Part shown: in pieces, positions 52,465-62,828 of the stretch
How the letters are laid out: each line of letters starts with the position of its first letter
Position numbering within the stretch: position 1 is the stretch's first letter
NCBI GenBank assembly: GCA_026018925.1
Contig: JAKSZU010000016.1
Span: forward strand, 58,347,575-58,411,574
DNA: 64,000 nucleotides
Direction of reading: 5' to 3'
Origin: Tupaia tana
Taxonomy: Eukaryota > Chordata > Mammalia > Scandentia > Tupaiidae
Notes under the pieces: generated by a model
Databases searched by the model: none
What the model was told of the DNA's origin: nothing
The model's input: only the letters and a program-made list of their open reading frames with translations
Translations under genes and position numbers: made by a program

Positions 52465-53125
52465 CATATTCTATGGTCTTTAACACAAAATTCATGTGTT
52501 AAAGTTTGGTGAGCCATCATGATGGTATTAAGAGGAAACTTAATCTGACCATGGAATTAAAAGACCCAGCTTTTGGGACCAGCAGTTAGCGTGATGGGTA
52601 TGTCACTGGACTCCCATGTAGTCGACCGCTTTTCGAGTTCTGGACCCGGCGGCTTAAACTCACACTGGGCGCATGTGCGTGCATGCCCAGGATCCGGCGA
52701 GGAGAAGGGAGGAGAAGGGATTACAGCATGGCCATCCCCCCTGGGGGGTGATTTCTCGCTTTCTGTCTCTCTGTCTCTCTCTGTCTTTCTGGCAAGTGCA
52801 CACGCCCTATAGCAAAAAGCCTCTCCAAAAAAAAAAAAAGAAAAAGACACAGTCTTTGAGCAGTGATTAAGATTGGAAAAGGTTATCAGAGTAGGGCCTC
52901 CCATATGAATGTTATTGGGTTTATAAGGAGAGAGAATGAGACCAAACCAGAGACACAAGGACCCGGACACACTCTGCCATGATATAATGCAGCCAGAAGA
53001 CCCTGACCTGATGTTGACACCATGCTCTTAGACTTCTCAGCCTCCAAAACAGTGAGCTAAATACACCTCTGTTCTCGTACATGAAGCAGACTCAGGTATT
53101 TCTGTCATCAACAACAGACCAGGAT
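52465..53125 (+). mobile_element. MaLR-type solo LTR fossil split by a SINE
   Basis: Left: TTCTATGGTCTTTAACAC, CAAAATTCATGTGTTAAAGT, GGTATTAAGAGGAAAC. Right: GAATGTTATTGGGTTTATAA, GGAGAGAGAATGAGACC, CTTCTCAGCCTCCAAAACAG, GAGCTAAATACACCTCTGTT, TCAGGTATTTCTGTCATCAA. MST-like; same type as 3.7 and 26.2 kb. Confidence 0.8.
52575..52848 (+). mobile_element. SINE type A in the LTR, with TSD
   Basis: GGGACCAGCAGTTAGCGTGA head, GCTTTTCGAGTTCTGG box B, CATCCCCCCTGGGGGGTGA, CCCTATAGCAAAAAGCC, A run. AAAGACCCAGCTTTTG before and AAAGACACAGTCTTTG after form a TSD with a few changes. Confidence 0.95.
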
Positions 53126-53554
53126 CGCATACAGGACAGCCAAAGGATTTAAAGAAGCTCAGGTGGAACAGTGGTGACTCCCTATTCCCTGGTCAGCACT
53201 GGCCATCTCATGCTCAAAATGAATAGTTACTGGACCTTAGTGTTTGGTCTTTAGCCCTTTTCCCTTTATCCAACACTTCAATAAAATGAGGGCTCCAAAA
53301 TTTATACCTCTAGGCTAAATACTCTGAGCCCAGAATTCAATATTCAAGGATATCTTCAATCTGACATTCAGTTCTCAGCACATCCTCCCCTATTCACACT
53401 CTTGTGTCCCTGGTCTCAGTGATTGGTACCATCTGCACCTACTTACTACTTAGGTAGCTATGTGCCTAACTCCTCTTTCTCTTCATCTACCCTTACGTTC
53501 ATCTCTCATCAGGACCTGTTGCAGCCAGCTGCAGGGATGTTCCTCAATGTTCCA
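53126..53554. other. Unassigned; possible L2 piece
   Basis: 53330-53540 has pyrimidine-rich L2-like wording. The 76-residue open frame at 53423 has no domain. Confidence 0.3.
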
Positions 53555-53714
53555 TGTTCCTCAATGTTAAAGTCACATGAGAAGGTCCTAGGTTCTCATT
53601 CCGAGATCTCCCTGTACACTCCAGATGTGCACATGCCCATGATCATGGCATGAAGACCCTGCTGAATGTACTTTTCTCTCTCTCTCTCTCACAAGAAATA
53701 AACTTTAAAAAAGG
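53555..53714 (+). mobile_element. SINE type B fragment
   Basis: ATGAGAAGGTCCTAGGTTCT, CATTCCGAGATCTCCCTGTA, CACATGCCCATGATCATGGC, GAAGACCCTGCTGAATGTAC, CT repeats, CAAGAAATAAACTTTAAAAA. Short local repeat ATGTTCCTCAATGTTCC at its left edge. Confidence 0.8.
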
Positions 53715-53734
53715 ACATATTACAGTAGAGGAGG

Positions 53735-53930
53735 TATAACATGGTAGTTAATTAAGAGCATGGGCTTTCAAGTTAAATAAAGTTGAGTATGAACCCAAGT
53801 CTCACAATTATTAGTTGTGTAATATTGGGCAAGTCACTTTGATAGTAATTTCCCTCATCAATACAATGGAGATAAGATGCCTCACAGAGTTATCATCAAA
53901 ATTAAATTGAATAACATAACCATACCCCAG
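53735..53930 (+). mobile_element. MIR remnant
   Basis: TAATTAAGAGCATGGGCTTT, TTATTAGTTGTGTAATATTG, GGCAAGTCACTTTGATAGTA, ATGCCTCACAGAGTTATCAT: near full-length MIR. Confidence 0.88.
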
Positions 53931-54034
53931 GATCTGTATCTTTTAAATTCCCAAAGCAATTCCTCCCCAACTCATTGTTCCTTCCTAAGTTTAGGCTATC
54001 ACCCATTACTCCTCTAACTATGCAAATGGGCTCT

Positions 54035-54220
54035 TTAAAAAAAAAGAAAGAATTATCATTTTATTTAACTTTATTTATTTATTGTAATTTTATCAGAGAG
54101 GAAGATAGCAAGAGAAAGAAAGGGAAAGTGAGAAAGCAAGTCTCCAGGTCCAAGACTCAAACCACACATCAGTCATGTGGGAGTCCAGTGCCCTTATCCA
54201 CCATGCCACCTGCCAGCCCC
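54035..54220 (-). mobile_element. SINE type S, antisense
   Basis: ATTTATTTATTGTAATTTTA, AGAGGAAGATAGCAAGAGAA, GTGAGAAAGCAAGTCTCCAG, CAAGACTCAAACCACAC, CCACCATGCCACCTGCCAGC. The G-rich body is absent. Confidence 0.9.
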
Positions 54221-54588
54221 AGCAAACAGGCTCTTAAGTTGTTGCCCCCACCTCAAGGCCCTCCCCTCTCAAATCCACTCTTTATACCACAACCAGTTCA
54301 ATCTTTCCTCACTGGCAAGTTTCAATACACCTTGTCCAGGCTTCCAACCAAAAACAAAACAAAGCAAAATCCTTTGCATAGTCTTAGGGATAAGAGAAGT
54401 CCAGTTCACAAGGTGTAAATTAGAAGTTGTGTTACCCTTTTTATTGAAACCCTTTAACATGACAAAAGTTATGGATCTTTTCCCCAGGAAAAAAGAAAAA
54501 GTACTACTCAAACACACAAGTAATCAGAAGTTCCACAAGGTCCAGGGACCCCAGGTTAAAAGTCCCAGAATTATATACCGATTGACTA
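54221..54588. other. Unassigned sequence
   Basis: Two overlapping open frames of 143-147 residues run from the SINE into this stretch in different phases and lack domains. Rejected as genes. Confidence 0.35.
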
Positions 54589-54589
54589 C

Positions 54590-54870
54590 ACTCTATGGCA
54601 GAAAATGAAAGCTGGGAAGGTACAACACCAGAGACAGTATAAGAGGGGTAAAGGGAGTGGGAGGAAGGGGATCAGAAAATAAACAATAACAAAGAAAACA
54701 TTTAACAGGTACATGAATGAACAGTAAGCTGTACACGATAATGTACGTGGAAATAACTTTGACTTGACTGATATGCACTGAATGCATGCTGGCAAAACCA
54801 TGTATAGATAGACAATGATCAAATATAAATTTTTTAATGTAAAATAAATAAAATAATTTTTTAGAAGTCC
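54590..54870 (+). mobile_element. Probable L1 3' UTR remnant, lineage-specific type
   Basis: GTACAACACCAGAGACAGTA, GTAAAGGGAGTGGGAGGAAG (G-rich 3' UTR block), AACTTTGACTTGACTGATAT, GCACTGAATGCATGCTGGCA, AATGATCAAATATAAATT then an A/T-rich end. Shares ordered blocks with 5675-5905. Confidence 0.6.
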
Positions 54871-55225
54871 CAGACTTAGAACATGCTTGACCCTATTCAC
54901 TAAGATGATCAACCCTAGTTATAGAGGACTTAAAATTTAAAGCACCACATCTCTTAATTCACATATTCAAGGTCCCAAAAATCCGGCAAAAGAATTCAGC
55001 ACTCAGCTCAAGGCACTCTTCCCAGAAATAGATAGCATCTCTGAAGGGATCTTGAAGGGAGTAGCACAAAACCATGCTCAAGCATGCACCTGAAACTCTC
55101 AGAAATCTTCTCAGCCCCAGTAGATGCTGACTAGGAAATTGCCCATTGCTGTCTGAGGGGCACCACATAGGTGCAAAGAACGTTGAGTTCTCATGGCTCC
55201 TCTTTCTCCATCTCCCCCTACCTGA

Positions 55226-55239
55226 GCACCAGATGGCAG
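55226..55239 (+). promoter_or_regulatory. Candidate CTCF-like motif
   Basis: GCACCAGATGGCAG matches CCASYAGRKGGCRS at 13 of 14 positions (first base differs). Single-copy context. Untested. Confidence 0.35.
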
Positions 55240-56244
55240 AGAGGTTAAGCTCTCTAAAGTCTCCTACAAATTACACAGGGCACCAGACCAAGAATTTTAT
55301 AACCTCGCCTCCCTCCAACGCTTCTAGGCTCAGAGATGGTGAATTGCCACCCAGATGGTTGGGGTAGGCAACTTAACTCGAGGCTTATTTCACTGGATAC
55401 CAGCAGAGTAACAACAGGAGGGCGCACATCAACTGGCACCAGCCTAAGAACTATCCCTACACCCAAGCATGTAAATGGTAGCTCACTCCCCAGGCTAGCA
55501 TTATCTTTGGCCCTAGGACCATTCGTTGTAGCAGCTTTATAGGAAGAAAAAAAAAAAAAAAAAGAAATAAAAAACTAAACTTTCCTCACTATCACCATAA
55601 AACTTTAGTGTAACAAACAAACCATTAATGCTGACGTTTATGTTTAGAGTTTGGAGGAACCATTAAAACAAAAGTGGCCTTGAATTTTAACCAGATGAGA
55701 TTAGGGGAAGCCTGAGGGGACTGAGAACAAGCTGGGAAAGGCACACAGGCAAAGACAAATGCTAATGGCCACCACCAGCAAAAGTGATGGCCACGCTCTC
55801 CTACTTCCAGAAATCATCACTATTCAAACACAATTCCCACTTCAGAGAGCAAAGAACAAAAGTCCTCCTTCCGGTGTGTTGAACTTAAAGAGGACCCAAT
55901 GTCTCCTTCCATAGGGGAGTGAGTGCCAGTCATTCAGCCTTGATTTCAGCCTCCCCATCTTCCCAACACCACCTTTACTCCAACCTCTAGAGTAAGTATT
56001 GAGGGATAGCTTTTTGTTTTCAAAGGAGACTTACGGGCACATTTACTCCTGACCCTTAGAAGCATCACAATGAGGACTTAAATGGCCTGAGTGTGCTTCC
56101 CACATCAAACCCCATGTCTTATAGGATCTTGGTTCTATCTCTAGGACCACATAAGTTTGAAAGCTAATGTCTTTGAGTCCTCTTCTCTCTCCTTTCTTTG
56201 GCAATTTACTTCCAGCCAAAGAGGACAGGGTTTTGTTTTTGTTT

Positions 56245-56249
<5 letters not shown>

Positions 56250-56282
<33 letters not shown>

Positions 56283-56322
56283 GTTTGTTTGTTTTTGTTT
56301 GTTTGTTTTGTTTTGTTTTTTG
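56250..56322. repeat. (TG)n followed by (TTTG)n
   Basis: About 15 TG units then a TTTG/TTTTG run, a compound microsatellite. Confidence 0.95.
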
Positions 56323-56678
56323 TAACTTCTACACCAAGAAGGACAGTGTCTTTGGAAAACCAAGGAGTAAGGGTAGGGCAGAGAGACTTGGAAAGACGTC
56401 CTTATGGGCTTAGAACTAAGAGAGAAAATCATGATGGGATGTTCAAATCATCCCTACATTGATAGACCCAATCATCCATACATTGATAGACCCCCTCCAG
56501 TTAGGGACATTCACATCCTGAAATGGCCTGTCTCAACAGGACAATTGCATAGGATATTAGCTAGTGTGCTGCTTTGTCCTCTAAGGAGCTTCTACTTGCC
56601 CCAGTGTGGGTGTGATAATTCTTTGTCTGGGTGCACTCTGTCAAAATAATACTCATCATCATAACAATAACAATTACT

Positions 56679-56900
56679 GGACCTGAAGATGGTATGGTGG
56701 TTAAAGTGCTTGATCCACATGGCCAAATCCACAGTTTGAGTCCCAAACCTGGAGGCTTGAAAATTACAACAGGTGCATGTATGCGCATGCCCAAAATCCC
56801 AAGAAAAGACTGGAAGAAACCAACTGTAACCAACCCCCCCAGGGGTTAATTTCTCACTCACTCTCTCTCTCTTCCCCTATAACAAAAACAAATAACAATT
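56679..56900 (+). mobile_element. SINE type A2
   Basis: GACCTGAAGATGGTATGGTG head, ACAGTTTGAGTCCC box B, GCATGCCCAAAATCCCAAGA, CCCCCCCAGGGGTTAATTTC, CCCTATAACAAAAAC tail. Confidence 0.9.
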
Positions 56901-56914
56901 ATTATTATTACTAC

Positions 56915-57075
56915 TGTTACAATTTATCCAACACTTACCATATGCCAAATATAATAAATCACTCTGCATATATTACCTCATATTATTCCTATAAAGTCCA
57001 TACTGTATTCCCTTCTCCATTTCTCCCACTATCCACCTTGTAAAGGTAAAAACGAAACTCATGGTCCACTGAAGT
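56915..57075 (-). mobile_element. MIR remnant, antisense
   Basis: CCAACACTTACCATATGCCA, TTACCTCATATTATTCCTAT, CTTGTAAAGGTAAAAACGAA resemble the antisense MIR 3' half. Confidence 0.6.
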
Positions 57076-57188
57076 AGGGAGGCCATTGGCCTCCCAATAC
57101 TACGGTTATCAACCATGCTCTGCCACCACCCATATCATCCTAAAACCACTGTGGTTATAGAATGAATCATCAGGAACAATTAACTCAC

Positions 57189-57455
57189 TTTTTTTTTTTT
57201 TTGAGAGGTTTTCACTATAGGGCGCGTGCGCTCGCCAGACAGACAGAGAGAGACAGAGAGACAGAAAGCGAGAAATCACCCCCCAGGGGAGATGGTCACG
57301 CCACAATCCCTTCTCCTCCATTCTCCTCTTGGGATCTTGGGCACGCACGCACACGCGCCCGGCGTGAGTTTTAAGCCACCGGGTCCGGGACGCGAACCAC
57401 GGTCGACTATGTGGGAGTCCAGCAACATAGCCATTACACTAACTGCTGGTTCCCC
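57189..57455 (-). mobile_element. SINE type A, antisense, young, 12-bp TSD
   Basis: CACTATAGGGCGCGTGCGCT, CGCACACGCGCCCGGCGTGA, GGACGCGAACCACGGTCGAC, GCTGGTTCCC. Among the CpG-richest copies here. CAATTAACTCAC flanks both sides exactly. Confidence 0.97.
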
Positions 57456-57504
57456 AATTAACTCACTTTTTGACAAACTTCTCTTATCAGATGACCTGGT
57501 GTTC

Positions 57505-57635
57505 ATTTAGTCGAGTATTTTTGAGTAGTCACTATGTGCCTATATTTTTACAGTTTATTCACAGGGATAAACAAGGTGTATATTTAGCCCCCACTCTCCA
57601 AGATGACGCAACTTACCCCAAAGTTAATGTTCTGG
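57505..57635 (+). mobile_element. L2-like remnant
   Basis: AGTAGTCACTATGTGCCTAT, CAGGGATAAACAAGGTGTAT, TAGCCCCCACTCTCCAAGAT resemble the L2 segment with CTATGTGCCAGGCACT. Confidence 0.5.
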
Positions 57636-57751
57636 AGGCATCTGTGGCCTATGTCACCCAGTCTTCCCTGCAGGTACTACCTCTTTTGCCTTACTAAATT
57701 GCTTCCTTTCATAATTCAACAGATGAATTCAAAATGCAAAGTATATATATG

Positions 57752-58036
57752 CAGTTGACCCCTGAATAGTACAGGGATTAGAGATCCTGACTTCCCATGC
57801 AGTCAGTAATCTATGTATTATTTGGACTTTCCAAAAACTTAACTACTAATAGCTTAACAACATAAACAGTCGATTAACACACATTTTGGATATTATACAT
57901 ATTATACACTACATTTTTACAATAAAGTAGAGAAAAAAATGTTATTAAGAAAATACATTTATAGTACTTACTGAAAAGAAGCTGTGTATAAGTGGACTCA
58001 AGCAATTCAAATTTGTGTGGTTCAAGTGTCAACTAT
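57752..58036. mobile_element. Tigger2-like (pogo-class) short element
   Basis: Begins CAGTTGACCCCTGAATAGTA and ends TTCAAGTGTCAACTATGG, imperfect inverted ends beside TA (left flank GTATATATATG, right flank GTATA). About 285 bp, non-coding internal-deletion derivative. The interior TTAACACACATTTTGGATAT and ACTTACTGAAAAGAAG fit the family. Confidence 0.85.
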
Positions 58037-58110
58037 GGGTATATATGTATATATACAAATACATATATGCATGTATTTGGTGTATATGTATGTATCTAAT
58101 ATATGTATTA
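58035..58110. repeat. (TATG/TATA)n AT-rich repeat
   Basis: ATATATGTATATATACAAAT and related units, directly after the Tigger element. Confidence 0.85.
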
Positions 58111-58597
58111 GAAAAAGGATAAACCTTGAATGCTTCAAAATTGTAGACCTGTCAATAGATCCTTACCTTCTATAACAATACTGATATGGACAGATCCTGA
58201 ATTCATGAATAACTCAGAGTTGATAGCTGCCTTCCAGCAAACTTACTGCCCCTCCCCAGAGCTACAGAATAACCTGAAACCTAATAGACTAGTACCCTGA
58301 ATAGATTAGTGCCTTGAATAGATTAGTACCTTGAAGAGATTAGACTTCCTGCTTCTTTGACTCCTCCCTTTGACACTCCATAGGGCAGGTTCTGAGCCCA
58401 TTCCCTATCCTAAGACCTCTTCTTTCCCTAATCTCCCCATAAAAGACCCATGTCCAACCCCCAGTTGGGGCCAGAGATTCAGCGTGCTAACTCCTCCATG
58501 CCTGCCAACATAAGAAAGAGTTCTCCTAATCTTTCCAAGTGCTGCTTTCCATTCCTAATTTTCTGCAACAATACTTCCCCTTCAAAAATAATCAGCA
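58111..58597. other. Unassigned sequence
   Basis: A local triplication of AATAGATTAGTRCCTTGAA-like units lies near 58296-58345. No gene recognised. Confidence 0.35.
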
Positions 58598-58866
58598 GGG
58601 GACCAGCAGTTAGCGTAATGGCTATGTCGCTGGACTCCCACGTAGTCGACCGTGGTTCGAGTCCCGGACCCGGTGGCTTAAACTCACGCCAGGCGTGTGT
58701 GCGTGCGTGCCCAAGATCTCAAGAGGAGAATGGAGGAGAAGGGATTGCGGCATGGCCATCCCCCCTGAGGGGTGATTTCTCGCTTTCTATCTCTCTGTCT
58801 CTCTCTGTCTGTCTGGCGAGCGCACATGCCCTATAGCAAAAACCTCTCCAAAAACAAATAATAATA
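58598..58866 (+). mobile_element. SINE type A, young, 12-bp TSD
   Basis: GGACCAGCAGTTAGCGTAAT head, GTGGTTCGAGTCCCGGACCC box B, ACGCCAGGCGTGTGTGCGTG, CCCCCCTGAGGGGTG, CATGCCCTATAGCAAAAACC, (AAT)n tail. ATAATCAGCAGG flanks both ends. Confidence 0.97.
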
Positions 58867-58934
58867 ATAATAATAATCAGCAGGATGTTTTTAAAGTAAT
58901 ACATGTAAGGCTATAATTTTAAAAACACAAAATA

Positions 58935-59005
58935 TGTCCAAGGGTTGGATAACTTGTCTGAGGTCACATGGCTGCTACATCAATAGGTTTAAGTTTAGTC
59001 GTGAG
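58935..59005 (-). mobile_element. MIR fragment, antisense
   Basis: GATAACTTGTCTGAGGTCAC and ATGGCTGCTACATCAATAGG correspond to the antisense MIR core. Confidence 0.6.
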
Positions 59006-59156
59006 TGACAAAAAAAAAAAAAAAGTCAGAGGTTGGCTTTTCTCCATATCACTATCCTCAGACACCCAAGCTACTTTCAGCTTCCCTCTCAATTATCCAA
59101 GGAAGACACTGTTGAATGGCAACGATCCCATTTCACTAGTAAGGAGGAGGAAAGGA

Positions 59157-59398
59157 GCTTGCCAGTGGCATGGTGGTTAAGACAGCTGAATGCCACATGG
59201 CTGGCTAGGTGGCTTGAGTCCTGGACCTGGCAGCTTGAAAAGCACACATGTGGGTGCATGCCCAAAATCCCAAAAGGAGGGAGAAATGGAGGAGAAGGGA
59301 CCATTTCCCATGGGGGGGAGTATTTTCTCATTTCCCTCTATCTCTTTATCTCTTTCCCCTACAAGTACATGCATCCTATAGCAAAAGAAAAAGAAAGA
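59157..59398 (+). mobile_element. SINE type A2
   Basis: GCTTGCCAGTGGCATGGTGG head, GCTTGAGTCCTGGACC (box B region shortened), GGTGCATGCCCAAAATCCCA, CCCATGGGGGGGAGTA, GCATCCTATAGCAAAAG tail. Confidence 0.88.
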
Positions 59399-59496
59399 GG
59401 ATGGGATAAAGAAGGGACACAGTGCACAAAGGTTTTCTAATGTCACTTCTACTTACATCTCATTAGCCAGAACTTTCTAACATGGCCACAACGACC

Positions 59497-59776
59497 TTTT
59501 TTTTTTTTTTGCGGGGGGGGGGGGGGGAGGTTTTTTGCTATAGGGCATGTGCTCTCACCAGAAAGACAGACAGAGACAGAGAGACAGAAAACAAGAAATC
59601 ACCCCCTGGGAGGGAAGACCATGCCACAATCCCTTCTCCTCCATTCTCCTCTCGGGATCTTGGGCACACACACACATGCACCCAGTGTGAGTTTAAGCCA
59701 TCCGGTTCAGAACTCGAATCGCAGTCAACTACATGGGAGTCCAGCCAGGTAGCCATTATGCCATCTGCTGATCCCA
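59497..59776 (-). mobile_element. SINE type A, antisense, with G run
   Basis: T run, then a run of about 15 G (59513-59527) next to GAGGTTTTTTGCTATAGGGC; CACCCCCTGGGAGGGAAGAC, GAACTCGAATCGCAGTC, GCCATCTGCTGATCCC. CCACAACGA and CCACAACTA may be the TSD. Confidence 0.9.
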
Positions 59777-60120
59777 ACCACAACTATCTCTTAAGGAGAT
59801 TGAGAAATATAGTCTTTTCTAGGCACTGTTTTATCCAGCTAAAAATTCTACTACTAAGGAAGGAAGGACTTTGGGGAAATGATAACCATTTCTGTTACAG
59901 CTGCTAAGTGGTACAACTATGATAGAAACCCAGATCGAGGGACTTCAAAGCCCCTACTCCACTAAGATCTCACAGGCTTTCATTTCAGTTTTTATGTCCA
60001 CAACTATTGGTGCTCTTTTTCTCACTGAATACGGAAATTATAAGTTTGATAATGGAACTTTCTTGACTTAATCATTCATTTTCTTGACTTATAAAATCTT
60101 CAGTTCAATAGCTAGAAACC
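59777..60120. other. Unassigned, with an antisense MIR piece
   Basis: 59893-59975 (CAGCTGCTAAGTGGTACAAC, TAGAAACCCAGATCG) resembles antisense MIR. The remainder is not recognised. Confidence 0.4.
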
Positions 60121-60124
60121 ATTT

Positions 60125-60835
60125 CTAACCTGGGGTCTTTGGGGTTTTAAATTATGCCCACCAATTCTTTGATAGTCTTCTTTTCTCTCTCTCTAGCTTT
60201 CTCTTTTTTTATCAGATTTTTTCCATAGGGTATATGCATTCACCAGAGAGACAGAGAGAAAGGGAAAGTGAGAAATCACCCCCTGCGGGGGATGGCCACA
60301 CTTTAATTCCTTCCTCTTCCATTCTCCTCTTGGATTTTTGGGCATGTATGCATGCACGCATGCCCAGCATGTTTTTCAGGCCACCAGGTCCAGCACTAGA
60401 ACTGCAGACTCGGCCATATGGGACCCAGCACCTTAACCACCACACCACCTGCTGGTCTTAATAGTTTTCTTTTCAAAAGCTGGGACCTAATTCTGCTTGC
60501 CTTAATTGTGGGTTGTATAGATATGGCACGAGTGACACTGTATGGCATCTGAGTCAAGGTCATGCAAGGATCAAGCCAAATCCCATATCATGAAGTCATT
60601 GATGCAGTCCTAAGCAGAGGCCCTCATGGCAGAAAATTGAGAACTCCAGCCAACAGCCAAGCAAGTGAGCTTAGATGTGGATTCCCCAGCCCTGATGAAC
60701 CTTTCAAATTGGTGCAGTCCCAGCAAATGCTTTTACTACAACCTCTTGAGGCTTACTGGGCTAAAACCAGCTATGCTGAATTCCTGATACACAGACGGTG
60801 GGATAATAGATGTTTGTTGTTGTTGCTGTTGTTTT
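60125..60835 (+). mobile_element. MLT1A/B-like solo LTR fossil split by a SINE
   Basis: Left: GGGTCTTTGGGGTTTTAAAT. Right: AAAAGCTGGGACCTAATTCT, AGTGACACTGTATGGCATCT, ACTCCAGCCAACAGCCAAGC, AATTCCTGATACACAGACGG, TGGGATAATAGATGTTTGTT. MLT1 order; sense; no internal region; ancient. Confidence 0.82.
60190..60460 (-). mobile_element. SINE type A2, antisense, in the LTR
   Basis: TTTTTCCATAGGGTATATGC, CACCCCCTGCGGGGGATGG palindrome, CACTAGAACTGCAGAC, CACCACACCACCTGCTGGTC. ATAGTCTTCTTTTC before and ATAGTTTTCTTTTC after are a 14-bp TSD. Confidence 0.94.
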
Positions 60836-60837
60836 TA

Positions 60838-60972
60838 GAATTATTTTATTTAACTTTATCTATCTAGCTATCTATTTATTTTTTTTTTTAATTTGACCAG
60901 AGAGGGACAGGGGGACAGGGGGGGGTAGAGGGGAGTGAGAAAGCAGGCCACCAGGTCCAGGACTCAAACCAT
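60838..60972 (-). mobile_element. SINE type S, antisense, head lost
   Basis: ATTATTTTATTTAACTTTAT, (CTAT)n, GACCAGAGAGGGACAGGGGG, GTGAGAAAGCAGGCCACCAG, GACTCAAACCATG, then it stops before the head end. Confidence 0.8.
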
Positions 60973-62586
60973 GTTGTTTTAAATATAAGTTTAATGTTCT
61001 TTCTGCTTGAGAATAAAATAAAGTAAAAATGACCATCTTAGTCTAGAGAAGATTTGTATTTTAGATGGCCATGTTCTAGCTCATTGCATACTTATAAATG
61101 ATTTGGAACAAGGTTTAGAGACCCTATATATACCCTCATGAATAGAGAAAAACAGTGAGTCATTCCTGCTAGAATATGCTGCTAATATCACATCCTTGAG
61201 TAGTCCCCAAAAAACATGTGAATCTGCTGGGGGCCAATTACTAGAAGGAGAAATAGCTCAGTTTCAATGAAGCCAACATCCATATGATGGGATTTGGCAA
61301 ACTCTCTTTAGCACCCAGATGGATAATGCAGAACAATTCTACTCAATAGGTTAACTCATTTAGTTATCTGGGCAAACACTATGGGGCTTAATTGCCTTAG
61401 TAGATCTATTAGGAGGTACTTCTGTTGAAAGGAAAAAGTCCAACAGGAAGAATATCCAAGTTGTTTTATGATAAAGAGTTGGTAACACCTGTTCCTCAAA
61501 TGCTCAAATCAAGGTCATGCTTTATTATGCAGGTTCTTGAACTTTAACACCAAAATATCACCTTTGCCTGTTATCACAAGCAAAGAACCAGATAAATACA
61601 TTCTACAGGGCATACACAGAATCACGATGGGAAGCCTTTCTAAACTACAATCTACTCTCATCTCTGCATGCCAGAAGTCTAATATGAGCACCTCTTCCGT
61701 CATTGAAAATCATGTCATTATTTTATATGTACTACTAGTGAAAGTGTGTTTTTAAAAAGCCTCAAAAATTCTAGAATGAGGTAAGGGTGAAAGCCACCAA
61801 GGTATCTGAAAGACCAATATAAAATGCTTGTATATTTTGTATTTTGATTATGGGCCAAAGGGTTTTTATTTAAAATACAACGAAGAAAATTATTTTTCCA
61901 ATAGGGATACTTTGAGACTGTCCCTGAAATAACTCATGTTTACATTTTTGCCTCTACCAATTGGAAGTTTAGAACTAAATTTAATGCTCATTCACAGGAA
62001 ATGTATTAGATTAAGTGGCCATCATATTTTTTTTCTTCCTCTTTGTAGGAAGATTTCTATTTTCTATCTCTGTTCTGACAGCCTTTGTAATTTTTTTTCT
62101 TTTATTAAATGATGTCTTGATCACTTTTGGAAGCAGGCAGGCTATAAATTACAAATGAATAAAATGAAACAAGAAGAGAAAGTACTCAAGTCTCCTTTTT
62201 GGCCACGGCTAACAAAATGTATTTCAGAATAAGATGCAAGAGCTACTAGATGTTGTAGGTAAATGTCCCTTCAATGAGGAAGTCCTTGCAAGCAGCTACC
62301 ATCAGAGAAATCCTTCCTTTGCTCTGCTAACAAAGCTTCACAGCGCTCCACAAAAGACTTCTCTCTCAAGGCTCAAAGGAGGTCAAGGCCTCAGGAGGAA
62401 GGTGCTCGGGTAGATCAAAGATGCTGGTTGTAAAGCTAATTCCCAGCTCAGGGACATAGCTGTATATATGGCACTCTCACTCACGTTGGGGTGATGTGGT
62501 TCACTGTGTAGGTTTTATCACCTCCTCTGGAGGAGAGAACTTTAAGCCCTCAGCTTCTCAGATAAGAGTTCTGAGCATCTCTGGTA
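60973..62586. other. 1.6-kb SINE-free single-copy block
   Basis: Longest plain stretch in the last third. AT-rich, no recognised family, no useful open frame. TAAATGATGTCTTGATCACT and GCTATAAATTACAAATGAAT lie in the most AT-rich part. A candidate for conserved non-coding DNA; not demonstrated. Confidence 0.3.
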
Positions 62587-62587
62587 C

Positions 62588-62756
62588 TGGATGGTTGTAC
62601 AGCAGTAAGAGCAATGCTCTGCGATGCTGACTCACGTGAGAGGGTTCAGTTCACATCTGGAAACCTCCCTGAACACACCAGGTGCTCATGTGCCTGTGGT
62701 CCAGGGCTGGCTGAAGACTAGGGACGGATCACAGCGTGAGGACCTCATTGGAGGTG

Positions 62757-62810
<54 letters not shown>

Positions 62811-62828
62811 GGAAGAAAAGAAAGAGAT
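62588..62828 (+). mobile_element. SINE type B
   Basis: GGATGGTTGTACAGCAGTAA, GCAATGCTCTGCGATGCTGA, GGTTCAGTTCACATC, GGTCCAGGGCTGGCTGAAGA, GATCACAGCGTGAGGACCTC, (TC)n, GGAAGAAAAGAAAG tail. Confidence 0.9.
62759..62809. repeat. (TC)n microsatellite inside a SINE
   Basis: About 24 pure TC units at the pyrimidine region of the type B SINE. Confidence 0.97.

Larger units (their letters stand above)
54871..56678. other. About 1.8 kb without SINEs, unassigned
   Basis: A long SINE-free stretch for this window. Holds an A run near 55548, a CTCF-like match at 55226, (TG)n/(TTTG)n at 56250-56322 and a short tandem repeat AATCATCCATACATTGATAG near 56440-56490. Open frames up to 129 residues have no domains. 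Confidence 0.35.

Noticed and set aside
54177-54608. 143-residue sense open frame
   Set aside because: Overlaps another 147-residue frame in a different phase, begins in a SINE and has low-complexity Pro/Ser content.
55410-55430. A third CTCF-like site (AACAGGAGGGCGCAC)
   Set aside because: Fails the GGC core alignment of the consensus at two or more key positions.
58598-58670. tRNA gene suggested by good A and B boxes
   Set aside because: It is the tRNA-like head of a SINE; no complete cloverleaf or matched acceptor stem, and it continues into the SINE body.
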